From the NCBI GenBank assembly GCA_900758845.1, contig CAAESW010000085.1, positions 1 to 58,863 of the forward strand: a stretch of 58,863 nt of DNA. Direction: 5' to 3'. The stretch's first letter is position 1. The number at the start of each line of letters is the position of its first letter. This document shows, piece by piece, positions 51,297 through 58,863 of this stretch. The DNA comes from an uncultured Collinsella sp. (lineage in GTDB: Bacteria; Actinomycetota; Coriobacteriia; Coriobacteriales; Coriobacteriaceae). Position numbers and translations under genes: made by a program. The notes beneath the pieces are model-generated. The model searched no databases. It saw nothing but the letters and a program-made list of their open reading frames with translations, and was not told the DNA's origin.

Positions 51297-51764
51297 ATGA
51301 AGATCGGTATCGGTAACGACCACGCCGCCGTCGAGCTCAAGAACATCATCTCCGAGCACCTGAAGGAGCGCGGCTGCGAGGTCGTGAACTTTGGCACCGA
51401 CACCTCCGAGAGCTTTGACTACCCCATCGCCGGCTACAAGGTGGGCAAGGCAGTAGCCAACGGCGACGTCGATCTAGGCATCCTGATCTGTGGCACCGGC
51501 GTCGGTATCAGCCTGGCTGCCAACAAGGTCGAGGGCGTACGCGCCGTCGTGTGCTCCGAGCCCTTCAGCGCCAAGCTCTCCCGCATGCACAACAATACCA
51601 ACGTGCTCGCTTTTGGCGCCCGCGTCGTGGGCTCCGAGCTCTCCAAGATGATCGTCGACGAGTGGCTCGACGCCGAGTTTGAGGGTGGTCGTCACGAGCG
51701 TCGCGTTAACCTCCTCAACGAGATCGATCACACGCGCGCCCTTAAGATCGTCGACGAAGCCTAA
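51297..51764 (+). CDS. rpiB: Ribose-5-phosphate isomerase B
   Basis: This 155-residue RpiB/LacA/LacB-fold protein has KIGIGNDHAAVELK at the N-terminus. The active-site CGTGVGISLAANK with its catalytic Cys follows, and then VCSEPFSAKLSRMHNNTNVLAFG. It interconverts ribose 5-phosphate and ribulose 5-phosphate. The ATG follows AGAGAGGAA. Confidence 0.93.
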   Translation: MKIGIGNDHAAVELKNIISEHLKERGCEVVNFGTDTSESFDYPIAGYKVGKAVANGDVDLGILICGTGVGISLAANKVEGVRAVVCSEPFSAKLSRMHNNTNVLAFGARVVGSELSKMIVDEWLDAEFEGGRHERRVNLLNEIDHTRALKIVDEA

Positions 51765-51788
51765 ACTATTCAGTGCCACAAGCTAACA

Positions 51789-51829
51789 GCAGGGGCCCGC
51801 TCGGAACACATGTCCGAGCGGGCCCCTGC
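51789..51829 (+). terminator. Terminator of rpiB
   Basis: A perfect 17-bp stem GCAGGGGCCCGCTCGGA with its complement and a 7-nt loop lies 25 bp after the rpiB stop. It is followed by ATAGATTTTGG, a weak U-tract. Confidence 0.75.
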
Positions 51830-51847
51830 ATAGATTTTGGAATAAAA

Positions 51848-51877
51848 GGGCGCCGCGGATGGAGTTCCGCGGCGCCC
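51848..51877 (-). terminator. Terminator of ndk
   Basis: GGGCGCCGCGGA and TCCGCGGCGCCC (12 bp) with a 6-nt loop. On the - strand it is followed by TTTTATT. Confidence 0.85.
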
Positions 51878-51915
51878 AAGCCACACGCTAACAGCTTTAA
51901 GGAGTCAAAGCTGGT

Positions 51916-52320
51916 TTAGCCAAAGAAGCGCTTGATCTCAATCTCGGCGTTCTCCAGGCAGTCGGAGCCGTGGATCACGTTGGCGTTGACATCGACGGCA
52001 AAGTCGCCGCGGATGGTACCAGGAGCAGCCTCAAGCGGGTTGGTAGCGCCCATGAGGGTGCGCATCTTAGCAACAGCGGAGAGACCGGAAACGACCATCT
52101 TGACGACCGGACCGCTCGTCATAAAGTCGCAGAGACCGCCAAAGAAGGGCTTGTCGGCCAGATGGGCGTAGTGCTCCTCGACGGTAGCGCGCTCGAGCGT
52201 GGTCATCTCCATGCGCTCGATGACAAGGCCGCTGCGCTCAATGCGAGCAACAATCTCGCCGATCTTGCGGTCGCGCACGGCGTCGGGCTTAATCATGATG
52301 AAGGTCTTCTCGATAGCCAT
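51916..52320 (-). CDS. ndk: Nucleoside diphosphate kinase
   Basis: This 134-residue protein has TFIMIKPDAVRD at the N-terminus and the active-site ANVIHGSDCLENAEIEI with the phosphorylated His. The length is standard for bacterial Ndk. It balances NTP and dNTP pools. The start follows AAAGG. Two direct repeats lie upstream at 52424-52455. Confidence 0.96.
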   Translation of the reverse strand: MAIEKTFIMIKPDAVRDRKIGEIVARIERSGLVIERMEMTTLERATVEEHYAHLADKPFFGGLCDFMTSGPVVKMVVSGLSAVAKMRTLMGATNPLEAAPGTIRGDFAVDVNANVIHGSDCLENAEIEIKRFFG

Positions 52321-52705
52321 AAAAGTAGCCTTTCAAGTAGGTTCGCGCGTGCCCAAGTCCCATTCCGGCACCCGCCTGGACTGCATCGTAACAGAGTTTT
52401 AGCTGCAGTTAAACAAAAAGCTGTTTATTGAAACGCTGCAATTTATTAAAACGCTCCATATGTGTCACTTCTGTTTCGAAGCCCGATTAGAGTACCATCC
52501 GACCGCCCATCAACCGCGCCGAACAGAGCAGGCGGTCGGTTGCCGCCCGCGAACGTATCCCCTTCACAACCTGCCCAAAGGTCCTACAGCAGTTCTCGAC
52601 AAGCCCCTCCCCCATAGCAACAAAATACGGACACCCACATCAGCAGGCGCCCGTAAAAGCAAAACGATTTATCAATAAATGGACAATGCGGCTTCAGCCA
52701 AACCT
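52321..52705. promoter_or_regulatory. Gap between ndk and argH
   Basis: This 385-bp gap has an ndk promoter candidate (TACGAT as -10 near 52387, - strand) and a pair of 14-bp direct repeats. The part from 52460 to 52705 holds no gene, hairpin or promoter I can support. Confidence 0.45.
52424..52455. repeat. Tandem 14-bp direct repeats upstream of ndk
   Basis: TTTATTGAAACGCT and TTTATTAAAACGCT occur 18 bp apart with a single mismatch, about 110 bp upstream of ndk. They may be binding sites for a regulator. Confidence 0.5.
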
Positions 52706-54136
52706 CTACTTTGCCCCGTGACCCATCTCGACGACCTTAGTCAGTGACCCAAATACACCCTCGTCAGCCACGAGCTGTGCCTCGGCGCGATCAAGCTGCA
52801 CGGCAACGGCGGCAGGGGCGGTGCCGCCCTCGGTCGTGCGCGCGGCGACAATCGACGGGATGTCGAGCGCCTCGGTAATATCGCGCTCAAAGAGCGGGCT
52901 TGCCTCCTGGAACACCTCAAACGGCAGGTCCTCAAGATTGCAGCCGCGCTTCTCGCACATCAGGACCAGATGGCCCACCACGGCATGTGCCTCGCGGAAC
53001 GGCAGGCCACGCTTGGCCAGGTAATCGGCAACATCGGTGGCGGCAAGGTGCCCCACGCCGCACTCGCGCGCCATGGCATCCTCGTTGACGATCCAAGTCG
53101 AAATCATTCCGGCCATAACGGACAGGCACTGCATGAGCGTATGGGCGGTATCGAGCGCGCCCTCCTTGTCCTCCTGCAAGTCCTTGTTATAAGCAAGCGG
53201 CAAGCCCTTCATGGTTACCAGCAGCTGCACCAGGTTGCCGTACACACGGCCGCTCTTGCCGCGGATAAGCTCGGCAAAGTCGGGATTCTTCTTCTGCGGC
53301 ATGATGGACGAGCCGGTGGAGTACGAGTCGGAAAGCGTGATAAAGCCAAATTCGGAGCTCGACCACAGCACGATCTCCTCGGAAAGACGCGACAGGTGCA
53401 TGGCCATGACGGAGCCGGCGTAATGCAGATCGAGTAGGAAATCACGGTCGGAAACCGCATCGAGCGAGTTGGGAATCACACCCGCAAAGCCAAGTTCGGC
53501 AGCCGTCATCTGGCGATCGAGCGGATAGCTCGTACCGGCAAGCGCGGCAGCGCCCAGCGGGCAGTTGTCGGCGGCATCAAAGGCGGCCTTCAGGCGTGTA
53601 AAGTCGCGCGCGAACATCCAGGAATACGCCAGCAGATGATGCGACAACAGCACGGGCTGAGCATGCTGCATGTGCGTGTAGCCCGGCAGAATCACCTTGT
53701 CGTACTTCTTGGCCGCATCCACCAGCACATGGCGCAGCTCAAGATTGGCCTCCATGAGCTCCTTGGCCAGCGCCTTGACACCCAGGCGCGTGTCGGTCGC
53801 CACCTGGTCGTTGCGCGAACGTCCGGTATGCAAGCGCTTGCCAGCCTCGCCGATGCGACGCGTCAGCTCACTCTCGATGGACATATGAATGTCCTCGTCG
53901 TTGATGTCCAAGGTGAAGTTGCCGGCATCGATATCCTGTTCGATTCCGGTCAGACCCTCGGCTATCGCTTGCTCGTCCTCGACACTGATGATGCCCTGGG
54001 CCGCCAGCATCTTGGCATGCGCCTTAGAGCCGGCGATATCCTGCTTATAGAGATGTTTGTCGACCGGCAGCGACGCGCCAAACTCCTGCGTGACCTCGGC
54101 CACGCCCGCCTCAAAACGACCGCCCCAAAGAGCCAT
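52706..54136 (-). CDS. argH: Argininosuccinate lyase
   Basis: This 476-residue member of the fumarase/aspartase superfamily carries the signature GSSIMPQKKNPDFAELIRGK (near residue 280). GRSRNDQVATDTRLG and YTHMQHAQPVLLSHHLLAY are also visible. It splits argininosuccinate into arginine and fumarate. The ATG at 54136 follows GGAGACGG; the extension to 54211 is not supported. It is the last gene of argG, small ORF, argH. Confidence 0.96.
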   Translation of the reverse strand: MALWGGRFEAGVAEVTQEFGASLPVDKHLYKQDIAGSKAHAKMLAAQGIISVEDEQAIAEGLTGIEQDIDAGNFTLDINDEDIHMSIESELTRRIGEAGKRLHTGRSRNDQVATDTRLGVKALAKELMEANLELRHVLVDAAKKYDKVILPGYTHMQHAQPVLLSHHLLAYSWMFARDFTRLKAAFDAADNCPLGAAALAGTSYPLDRQMTAAELGFAGVIPNSLDAVSDRDFLLDLHYAGSVMAMHLSRLSEEIVLWSSSEFGFITLSDSYSTGSSIMPQKKNPDFAELIRGKSGRVYGNLVQLLVTMKGLPLAYNKDLQEDKEGALDTAHTLMQCLSVMAGMISTWIVNEDAMARECGVGHLAATDVADYLAKRGLPFREAHAVVGHLVLMCEKRGCNLEDLPFEVFQEASPLFERDITEALDIPSIVAARTTEGGTAPAAVAVQLDRAEAQLVADEGVFGSLTKVVEMGHGAK

Positions 54137-54254
54137 GGAACCGTCTCCTTTCTCCAAATACCAAAACAAGCGCCCAAAGCAATGCGCCATATCGCTAAAG
54201 CGATTTTTCAATCGCTAGTTTTGCATATTCCCCACCGTGCGCGGGGCCATATAG

Positions 54255-54425
54255 CTAATTTGCAAAGAAGTGACGCACCATGCACTTGGCGCCCAACGTC
54301 TCCCTCCGAATGTTGCCCTGCGAACCATCGATCCAGGCCTTCAGGCTCATAGGGACGTCCTCGACCTTTGCAGCATCGAGCTCGGGCGCGAGGGCAAGTA
54401 AAGCATGCGCGATAGCATTGAACAT
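54255..54425 (-). CDS. Small protein of unknown function between argG and argH
   Basis: A 56-residue ORF starts MFNAIAHALLALAPEL and ends CMVRHFFAN. Its ATG lies behind GAGGAG at good spacing, and codon use looks native. It has an amphipathic N-terminal helix and a KAWIDGSQGNIRRETLG middle. I recognise no family. It lies 119 bp before argH on the same strand and after the argG hairpin, so it may be co-transcribed with argH. Confidence 0.6.
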   Translation of the reverse strand: MFNAIAHALLALAPELDAAKVEDVPMSLKAWIDGSQGNIRRETLGAKCMVRHFFAN

Positions 54426-54475
54426 AATGGATACTCCTCATATATATAGGCGCAGAGCCGCCAAATTGATAGAAG

Positions 54476-54505
54476 GAGCCCCGCCGGACAACCCCGGCGG
54501 GGCTC
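54476..54505 (-). terminator. Hairpin after argG, possible terminator
   Basis: GAGCCCCGCCGG and CCGGCGGGGCTC (12 bp) around a short loop. On the - strand it is followed by CTTCTATC, a poor U-tract, so some read-through into the small ORF and argH is likely. Confidence 0.6.
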
Positions 54506-54660
54506 AGACTCAGCCGCAGACGCGGCATCATATATGCGGGCGGAACGTAGGGGCCACCGATGTTAAGAAGTGTCAGCAAGCATAACGAAAGGTAGGGACC
54601 CCGTGCGCCCGTTTTGTATCACGCGGATGGGCCGCGCGGATACCAAGGGAAGGAAAAGCC

Positions 54661-55887
54661 TTAGGCCTGAGCAGCAGCAGAGCTGGGACCCTGGACCTTG
54701 GCCCACGTCTTGAGCGACAGCGTGTCGATCTCGATAAAGCCGGCGCTGGCCTTCTCGTCAAACGTGGTGTCGCGGTCGTAGGTAGCCAGACCGTAGTCGT
54801 AGAGGCTGAAGGGGCTCTTGCGGCCGACGACATGGCAGTTGCCCTTAAAGAACTTCAGACGGACGGTACCGGTCACGAACTTCTGGGTATCGGCCATAAA
54901 GGCGTCGAGCGCGTTCTTGAGCGGGCTGTACCACTGGCCGTTATACACGGCGGTGGCCCAATCCTGCTCGAGCTTAATCTTGGTCTTGAGCAGGTCGCCC
55001 TCGACGCAGATGTCCTCGAGCGCCTTGTGGGCGGTGATGAGCGTCAGGGCGCCGGGAACCTCGTAGCACTCGCGGCTCTTAAGGCCCACCAGACGATCCT
55101 CGACCAGGTCGAGGCGGCCAAAGCCGTTGTCGCCGGAGATCTTGTTGAGGGCGATGACGATCTCGGACAGCTTCATCTTCTTGCCGTCGACGGCGACGGG
55201 CTTGCCGGCCTCAAACTCAATCTCGGTATACGTCGGGGTGTCCGGCGTGTCCTCGGGGTTCTTGGTCATAACCCAGGCGTCGTCGAGCGGCTCGTTCCAG
55301 GGATCCTCCAGGTGGCCGCACTCAATGGCACGACCCCACAGGTTGTCGTCGATGGAATAGGGGTTGTCGTTGGCACCCTCGGGAACCGGCACGTTGTGGG
55401 CGTGGGCATAGGCGACCTCGTCGGGACGGCACTTCAGGTCCCACTCGCGAACCGGGGCGATAACCTTGAGCTCGGGGTCGAGGGCCTTGACGGCAGCCTC
55501 AAAACGGACCTGGTCGTTACCCTTGCCGGTGCAGCCGTGGGCGACGTAGGTCGCGCCAAACTCATGAGCGACCTCGACAAGCTTCTTGGCGAGCAGCGGA
55601 CGAGACAAAGCGGAGAGCAGCGGGTACTTGTTCTCATACATAGAGTTGGCGGCGATGGCCTTGGTCAGGAACTCATCGGAGAACTCGTCGCGCAGGTCGA
55701 GTACCTGGCAATCAAGAACGCCCAGGTCAAGCGCCTTCTGCTTCTTGGCATCCAGGCCGGTCTCCTCCTGGCCCACGTTGCCGCAGACGCAAACGACATC
55801 GAGATTCTTCTCGTCCTGGAGCCACTTGACACATACGGATGTATCAAGACCGCCGGAATATGCGAGAACGACTTTTTCCTTGCTCAT
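54661..55887 (-). CDS. argG: Argininosuccinate synthase
   Basis: This 408-residue enzyme joins citrulline and aspartate with ATP. Motifs are VLAYSGGLDTSVCVKWL (PP-loop), VAHGCTGKGNDQVRFE and GRAIECGHLEDPW. The ATG at 55887 follows GAAAGGAAA. A 205-bp leader upstream contains a terminator-like hairpin and an Arg-rich short ORF, suggesting attenuation by arginine supply. It is followed by a small ORF and argH. Confidence 0.96.
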   Translation of the reverse strand: MSKEKVVLAYSGGLDTSVCVKWLQDEKNLDVVCVCGNVGQEETGLDAKKQKALDLGVLDCQVLDLRDEFSDEFLTKAIAANSMYENKYPLLSALSRPLLAKKLVEVAHEFGATYVAHGCTGKGNDQVRFEAAVKALDPELKVIAPVREWDLKCRPDEVAYAHAHNVPVPEGANDNPYSIDDNLWGRAIECGHLEDPWNEPLDDAWVMTKNPEDTPDTPTYTEIEFEAGKPVAVDGKKMKLSEIVIALNKISGDNGFGRLDLVEDRLVGLKSRECYEVPGALTLITAHKALEDICVEGDLLKTKIKLEQDWATAVYNGQWYSPLKNALDAFMADTQKFVTGTVRLKFFKGNCHVVGRKSPFSLYDYGLATYDRDTTFDEKASAGFIEIDTLSLKTWAKVQGPSSAAAQA

Positions 55888-55981
55888 GGCTGTTTCCTTT
55901 CGCCCTTGGTAGCTAGTTAGAACATCGGTCAGTTGCAAGTCATTTCGAGGTCAAAAACCGTGCAATATCAGGTTAAATAGC

Positions 55982-56028
55982 AAAAAGCAGCACATACATG
56001 CCCTAGAAACATGCAGCAATGTCGTGCT
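55982..56028 (-). terminator. Possible attenuator hairpin upstream of argG
   Basis: On the - strand AGCAC/GTGCT and CATG/CATG form a two-part stem followed within two bases by TTTTT. It lies between the leader ORF and argG. The stem is imperfect, so the call is tentative. Confidence 0.45.
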
Positions 56029-56092
56029 AAAACCCAACGACCTCAAAATGACTCTGTTGAGGCAATTCGCCCCATGCGGACAGAGACGATTG

Positions 56093-56167
56093 TTATCGTC
56101 GTCGGGAAATTGCGCGCTGGCGTCGGATGGCATTGTCTGCAGTAGTGATGATCTGTACGAACTGCAT
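56093..56167 (-). CDS. Arg-rich leader peptide upstream of argG
   Basis: This 24-residue ORF begins MQFVQIITTADNA and ends AIRRQRAISRRR. Six of the last ten residues are Arg, including a final run of three. The ATG is preceded by GAAAGGAGAGG, a strong ribosome site. Clustered codons for the end product next to a hairpin with U-tract are the mark of ribosome-mediated attenuation, here for arginine synthesis. Confidence 0.6.
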   Translation of the reverse strand: MQFVQIITTADNAIRRQRAISRRR

Positions 56168-56441
56168 CTGCCTCTCCTTTCACCTATCGCCGGGCGCAAT
56201 TCAAATATCGTAAACGGTACCTTTTCCTCGGTAAGCGGCTATTTTGCCGTCTCCGTTTTCGATGTTCGCTATATTACGATAAAGTGCCCGCTGCACAAGC
56301 GACAAATTCAAATTTCTGAAAAGTTTTTTCATTAGTTTGTGAAATGCAGTGCAAATACGCTGCGTTCCTGCGAAAATACGCCTGACTACGAGTTGATGGT
56401 TATAACATCTGAAACAATTTCGAAACGAAAGGCTCGCTTTT

Positions 56442-57269
56442 ATGCAAACTTACGAATCGGACGCCAATATTGGAAACATTAAGATTCTCGCCGTTGATAT
56501 GGACAAGACGCTTCTCACCGACGAGCGCGTGCCACCTCAGGGTCTTGATGAGCGCCTGGACAAGCTCGCCGAGGCTGGCATCGTGTTCTGCCCCGCTAGC
56601 GGACGTCCGGCCCCCAAGCTCGAGGAGATGTTCGAGGGCATCAAGAACCGCATCGCTTTTTGTCCCGACAACGGAGCGTGCGTGATCTATCGAGGCAGCT
56701 ATATCTATAAGAGCAATATCGACGTGGAGCTGTACCAGCAGGTCTTGAGCCGTGCCTCGGAGGATCCTCGCGCTGTCCCCGTCCTGTGCTGCTTCGACGA
56801 GTTCTACGTGCTTGCCCGCGACCATCAGTACCACGACGAGATCAGCGTCTACTACAACACAATCAACTACGTCGACAGCTTTGAGGGCATTGATTTCGAG
56901 TCCAACAAGATTTCGGTCTTCTTCCCCGGCTACGACGCCGAGCCCGCTTTCCGCGAGACCTATAGCCCCGAGTTCTCGGACAAGCTCTACGTCACCAACG
57001 CCGGGCGCGAGTGGATTGACTTTATGAACCTGGGTGTCGACAAGGGCGCCGGCGTCGCGCATCTTTGCGAGCACCTGGGCATCGATATCGCCGATGCCGC
57101 CGCCGTGGGCGACACCTACAACGACATCCCCATGCTGGAGCGCGTCGGACACAGCTTTATCGTGGACAACGCCGAGGAGCATATGAACGCGCATGCTAAG
57201 TGGCGCATTCCGAGCAACAACGACGGGGGCGTACTGACACTCATCGACGCCATCTTGGCGGCTCGTTAA
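56442..57269 (+). CDS. Cof-type HAD hydrolase
   Basis: This 275-residue HAD IIB phosphatase has motif I ILAVDMDKTLLTDE, motif II CPASGRPAP, a lysine in GVDKGAGVAHL and motif IV VGDTYNDIPMLE. The large cap domain lies at about 85-195. Relatives dephosphorylate sugar phosphates, FMN or PLP. The ATG follows GAAAGG with long spacing. It stands alone, divergent from argG. Confidence 0.9.
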   Translation: MQTYESDANIGNIKILAVDMDKTLLTDERVPPQGLDERLDKLAEAGIVFCPASGRPAPKLEEMFEGIKNRIAFCPDNGACVIYRGSYIYKSNIDVELYQQVLSRASEDPRAVPVLCCFDEFYVLARDHQYHDEISVYYNTINYVDSFEGIDFESNKISVFFPGYDAEPAFRETYSPEFSDKLYVTNAGREWIDFMNLGVDKGAGVAHLCEHLGIDIADAAAVGDTYNDIPMLERVGHSFIVDNAEEHMNAHAKWRIPSNNDGGVLTLIDAILAAR

Positions 57270-57280
57270 CGTGGCTCGTC

Positions 57281-57410
57281 GGACCTGGCCGGGCGAGGCG
57301 GGTAAGTTTTTCGCTCGGTCAGGTCCTGGGCTCGCTCGGAAAGCACATTAAGTGCTTTCCGGCTCGTGCGGAATCTACGAAAAACTTACCCGCCTCGCCC
57401 GGCCAGGTCC
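57281..57410. repeat. 130-bp element with 33-bp perfect inverted arms
   Basis: The arms 57281-57313 and 57378-57410 are perfect complements over 33 bp (start GGACCTGGCCGGGCGAGGCG). The 64-bp centre holds a second perfect hairpin, CGGAAAGCAC/GTGCTTTCCG around ATTAA (57337-57361). It lies 11 bp after the HAD gene and before the polA terminator. There is no U-tract. Confidence 0.92.
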
Positions 57411-57481
57411 TTGGGTGACTTGCTTGCCGCCTGGATGGCGTCTTGGCGCCTAGATACTTTGGCTGAATTTAATTGAATGAA

Positions 57482-57509
57482 GGGGGCTCCTTGTTGGCAA
57501 GGAGCCCCC
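57482..57509 (-). terminator. Terminator of polA
   Basis: GGGGGCTCCTTG and CAAGGAGCCCCC (12 bp) close a 4-nt loop. On the - strand it follows polA by 37 bp and is followed by TTCATTC; on the + strand TTCTGGTTT follows, so it may act both ways. Confidence 0.75.
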
Positions 57510-57546
57510 TTCTGGTTTCGGTTACTTTGGAGTTGTGGGTGTACCT

Positions 57547-58863
57547 TTACTTGGCGTCGGCCCAGGTTATGCCGGTGCTGGCTTCGGCGATCAACGGTAC
57601 GCGGAGGTCTACTACGTGCTCCATGACGTCGCGGACCATGGCGGTTAGGCGCTCGACTTCGTCGACGGGGCACTCAAAGTCCAGTTCGTCGTGTACCTGC
57701 AGAATCATATGGGCGGCAAAGCCCTCTTCTTCCAGGCGGCGGCTTACGCGGGCCATGGCGATCTTGATGATGTCGGCCGCGGTGCCCTGCATGGGATGGT
57801 TCATGGCCGTGCGCTCACCAAAGCCACGGAGTTGCGGGTTTTTGGCCTTGAGCTCAGGAATATGACGCCGACGACCGTACATGGTCTCGGCGTAGCCCGT
57901 CTGCTTGGCACGCGCCACCACGTTGTCGAGGAACGTACGCACGCCCGGGTAGGCCTCGTAGTAGCGATCGATCATATCGCGCGCCTCGGCCATCGAGATA
58001 TGCAGCGACTGCGACAGACCGTAGGCCTGCTGGCCGTACACGATGCCAAAGTTCACGGCCTTGGCGCGACTGCGCAGATCGGGTGTCACCTCGGACACCG
58101 GCACGCCAAATACGCGCGCGGCCGTCTCGGCATGGAAGTCCTCACCCTCGTTAAAGGCACGTACCAGATGTTCATCACCCGAAAGATGCGCCAGCAAACG
58201 CAGCTCGATCTGCGAGTAGTCCACCGCCAAAAAGACGCTGCCCTCGCCTGCCGAGAACGCCGTCTTGACGGTGCGGCCCAGCTCCGAGCGCGTCGGGATG
58301 TTCTGCAGATTGGGGTCGCTCGAAGACAGACGCCCCGTCGCGGTGATGGTCTGGTTGTACGTAGTGTGTACGCGACCGTCACCGCGGCGCAGCGGACCTA
58401 GCGTGTCCAGATAGGTCGACTTAATCTTGGACTTCTCACGCCAGTCCAAGATCAGACGAACAATCTCGTGGTCGCGAGCAAGATCACTCAGTACCTTGGC
58501 ATTGGTCGAATAGTAGCCGCGCTTAGTCTTCTTGAGGCCTTTGGTCGGAAGCCCCATAACGTCAAACAGCACATGCGAGAGCTGCATGGGACTGCCAATG
58601 TTAAAGGTCTCGTCACCCGCCAGGTCGCGAATACTGCGCTCGACCTCGGCAATCTGGGTCGCCAGACCCTCGGACAGACTGTGCAGCCGATCGGGGTCCA
58701 CGAGCATGCCCGCGCGCTCCATCTTGGCAAGAACCGGCACAAGCGGCATCTCGATGCCATCGAACACGTTGACGGCGTTCTCGCGGGTCATGCGGTCGCG
58801 CAGCGGTGCGACCAGCGCCAGCGTCAAGGCCGCCGTGCGGGCGGCGGGCGCAGGAGCGTCCTC
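57547..58863 (-). CDS. polA: DNA polymerase I, C-terminal part (runs off right edge)
   Basis: The frame is open to the window edge, giving 438 residues of the family A polymerase domain. Motif A is DYSQIELRLLAHLSGDEH, motif B (O helix) is RSRAKAVNFGIVYGQQAYG and motif C is QVHDELDFECP. TSDPNLQNIPTR-like SSDPNLQNIPTRSELG is also present. The 5'-nuclease and any 3'-5' exonuclease domain lie beyond the edge. It fills gaps in repair and Okazaki fragment processing. Confidence 0.96.
   Translation of the reverse strand, partial: EDAPAPAARTAALTLALVAPLRDRMTRENAVNVFDGIEMPLVPVLAKMERAGMLVDPDRLHSLSEGLATQIAEVERSIRDLAGDETFNIGSPMQLSHVLFDVMGLPTKGLKKTKRGYYSTNAKVLSDLARDHEIVRLILDWREKSKIKSTYLDTLGPLRRGDGRVHTTYNQTITATGRLSSSDPNLQNIPTRSELGRTVKTAFSAGEGSVFLAVDYSQIELRLLAHLSGDEHLVRAFNEGEDFHAETAARVFGVPVSEVTPDLRSRAKAVNFGIVYGQQAYGLSQSLHISMAEARDMIDRYYEAYPGVRTFLDNVVARAKQTGYAETMYGRRRHIPELKAKNPQLRGFGERTAMNHPMQGTAADIIKIAMARVSRRLEEEGFAAHMILQVHDELDFECPVDEVERLTAMVRDVMEHVVDLRVPLIAEASTGITWADAK

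Larger units (their letters stand above)
55888..56441 (-). promoter_or_regulatory. Leader and divergent promoter region of argG
   Basis: This 554-bp gap contains, on the - strand, an Arg-rich leader ORF (56093-56167) and a hairpin with U-tract (55982-56028). AT-rich sequence beyond 56200 is shared with the divergent HAD gene. I could not fix promoter boxes or an ArgR site. Confidence 0.5.

Overview
The window is high-GC, densely packed and mostly encoded on the - strand. It suggests a strictly anaerobic, fermentative actinobacterium of the Coriobacteriia, probably Collinsella-like. The reasons are the high GC, actinobacterial-type S1 and RNase P RNA, a formate hydrogenlyase-2 type hydrogenase, oxygen-sensitive Fe-S enzymes (cysteine desulfidase, a double-cubane reductase with its activase) and selenoproteins. 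The genus is inferred and has not been tested by any search.

Region 1 (1-16.2 kb) is a formate-to-hydrogen locus on the - strand. In transcription order it reads hydN, fdhF (Sec- and Mo-dependent formate dehydrogenase, read through an in-frame TGA), hyfABCDEFGHI (group 4 membrane [NiFe] hydrogenase with its membrane arm), hycH, hycI (maturation) and focA (formate channel). A second molybdopterin oxidoreductase runs off the left edge.

Region 2 (16.2-20.5 kb) holds a RelB/DinJ antitoxin with a PIN-like protein, an AbiEi/DUF559-like protein, two copies of a roughly 70-bp palindromic repeat, tRNA-Gly and tRNA-Pro with a clear promoter, and brnQ.

Region 3 (20.5-27.0 kb) is a selenium-centred operon: double-cubane reductase, activase, glycosyltransferase, selD (itself a selenoprotein, Sec17), yedF, a DUF3343 Se/S carrier-like protein and a cysteine desulfurase-like enzyme. 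It looks like more than Sec synthesis and is my main candidate for an under-described system.

Region 4 (27-38.4 kb) carries a peptide/nickel-type ABC importer with small Arg-rich upstream ORFs, the molybdate importer modABC (ModB has a large extra N-terminal ectodomain), and moeA-mogA. With selD, these supply Se and Mo for FdhF.

Region 5 (38.5-58.9 kb) is mostly housekeeping: a ClC channel, a frameshifted diacylglycerol kinase, a release-factor-like rescue protein, xpt, an MFS exporter, a MetY-like enzyme, yigZ, rnpB, rpsA, two HAD phosphatases, cysteine desulfidase, rpiB, ndk, argG and argH (with an Arg-rich leader peptide and a small unknown gene) and the 3' part of polA.

Across the window lie several unexplained structured repeats: four AGTTGCGGTGA palindromes with compensating inner arms, two distant copies of a hairpin with a conserved internal loop, and a 33-bp perfect inverted repeat before polA.
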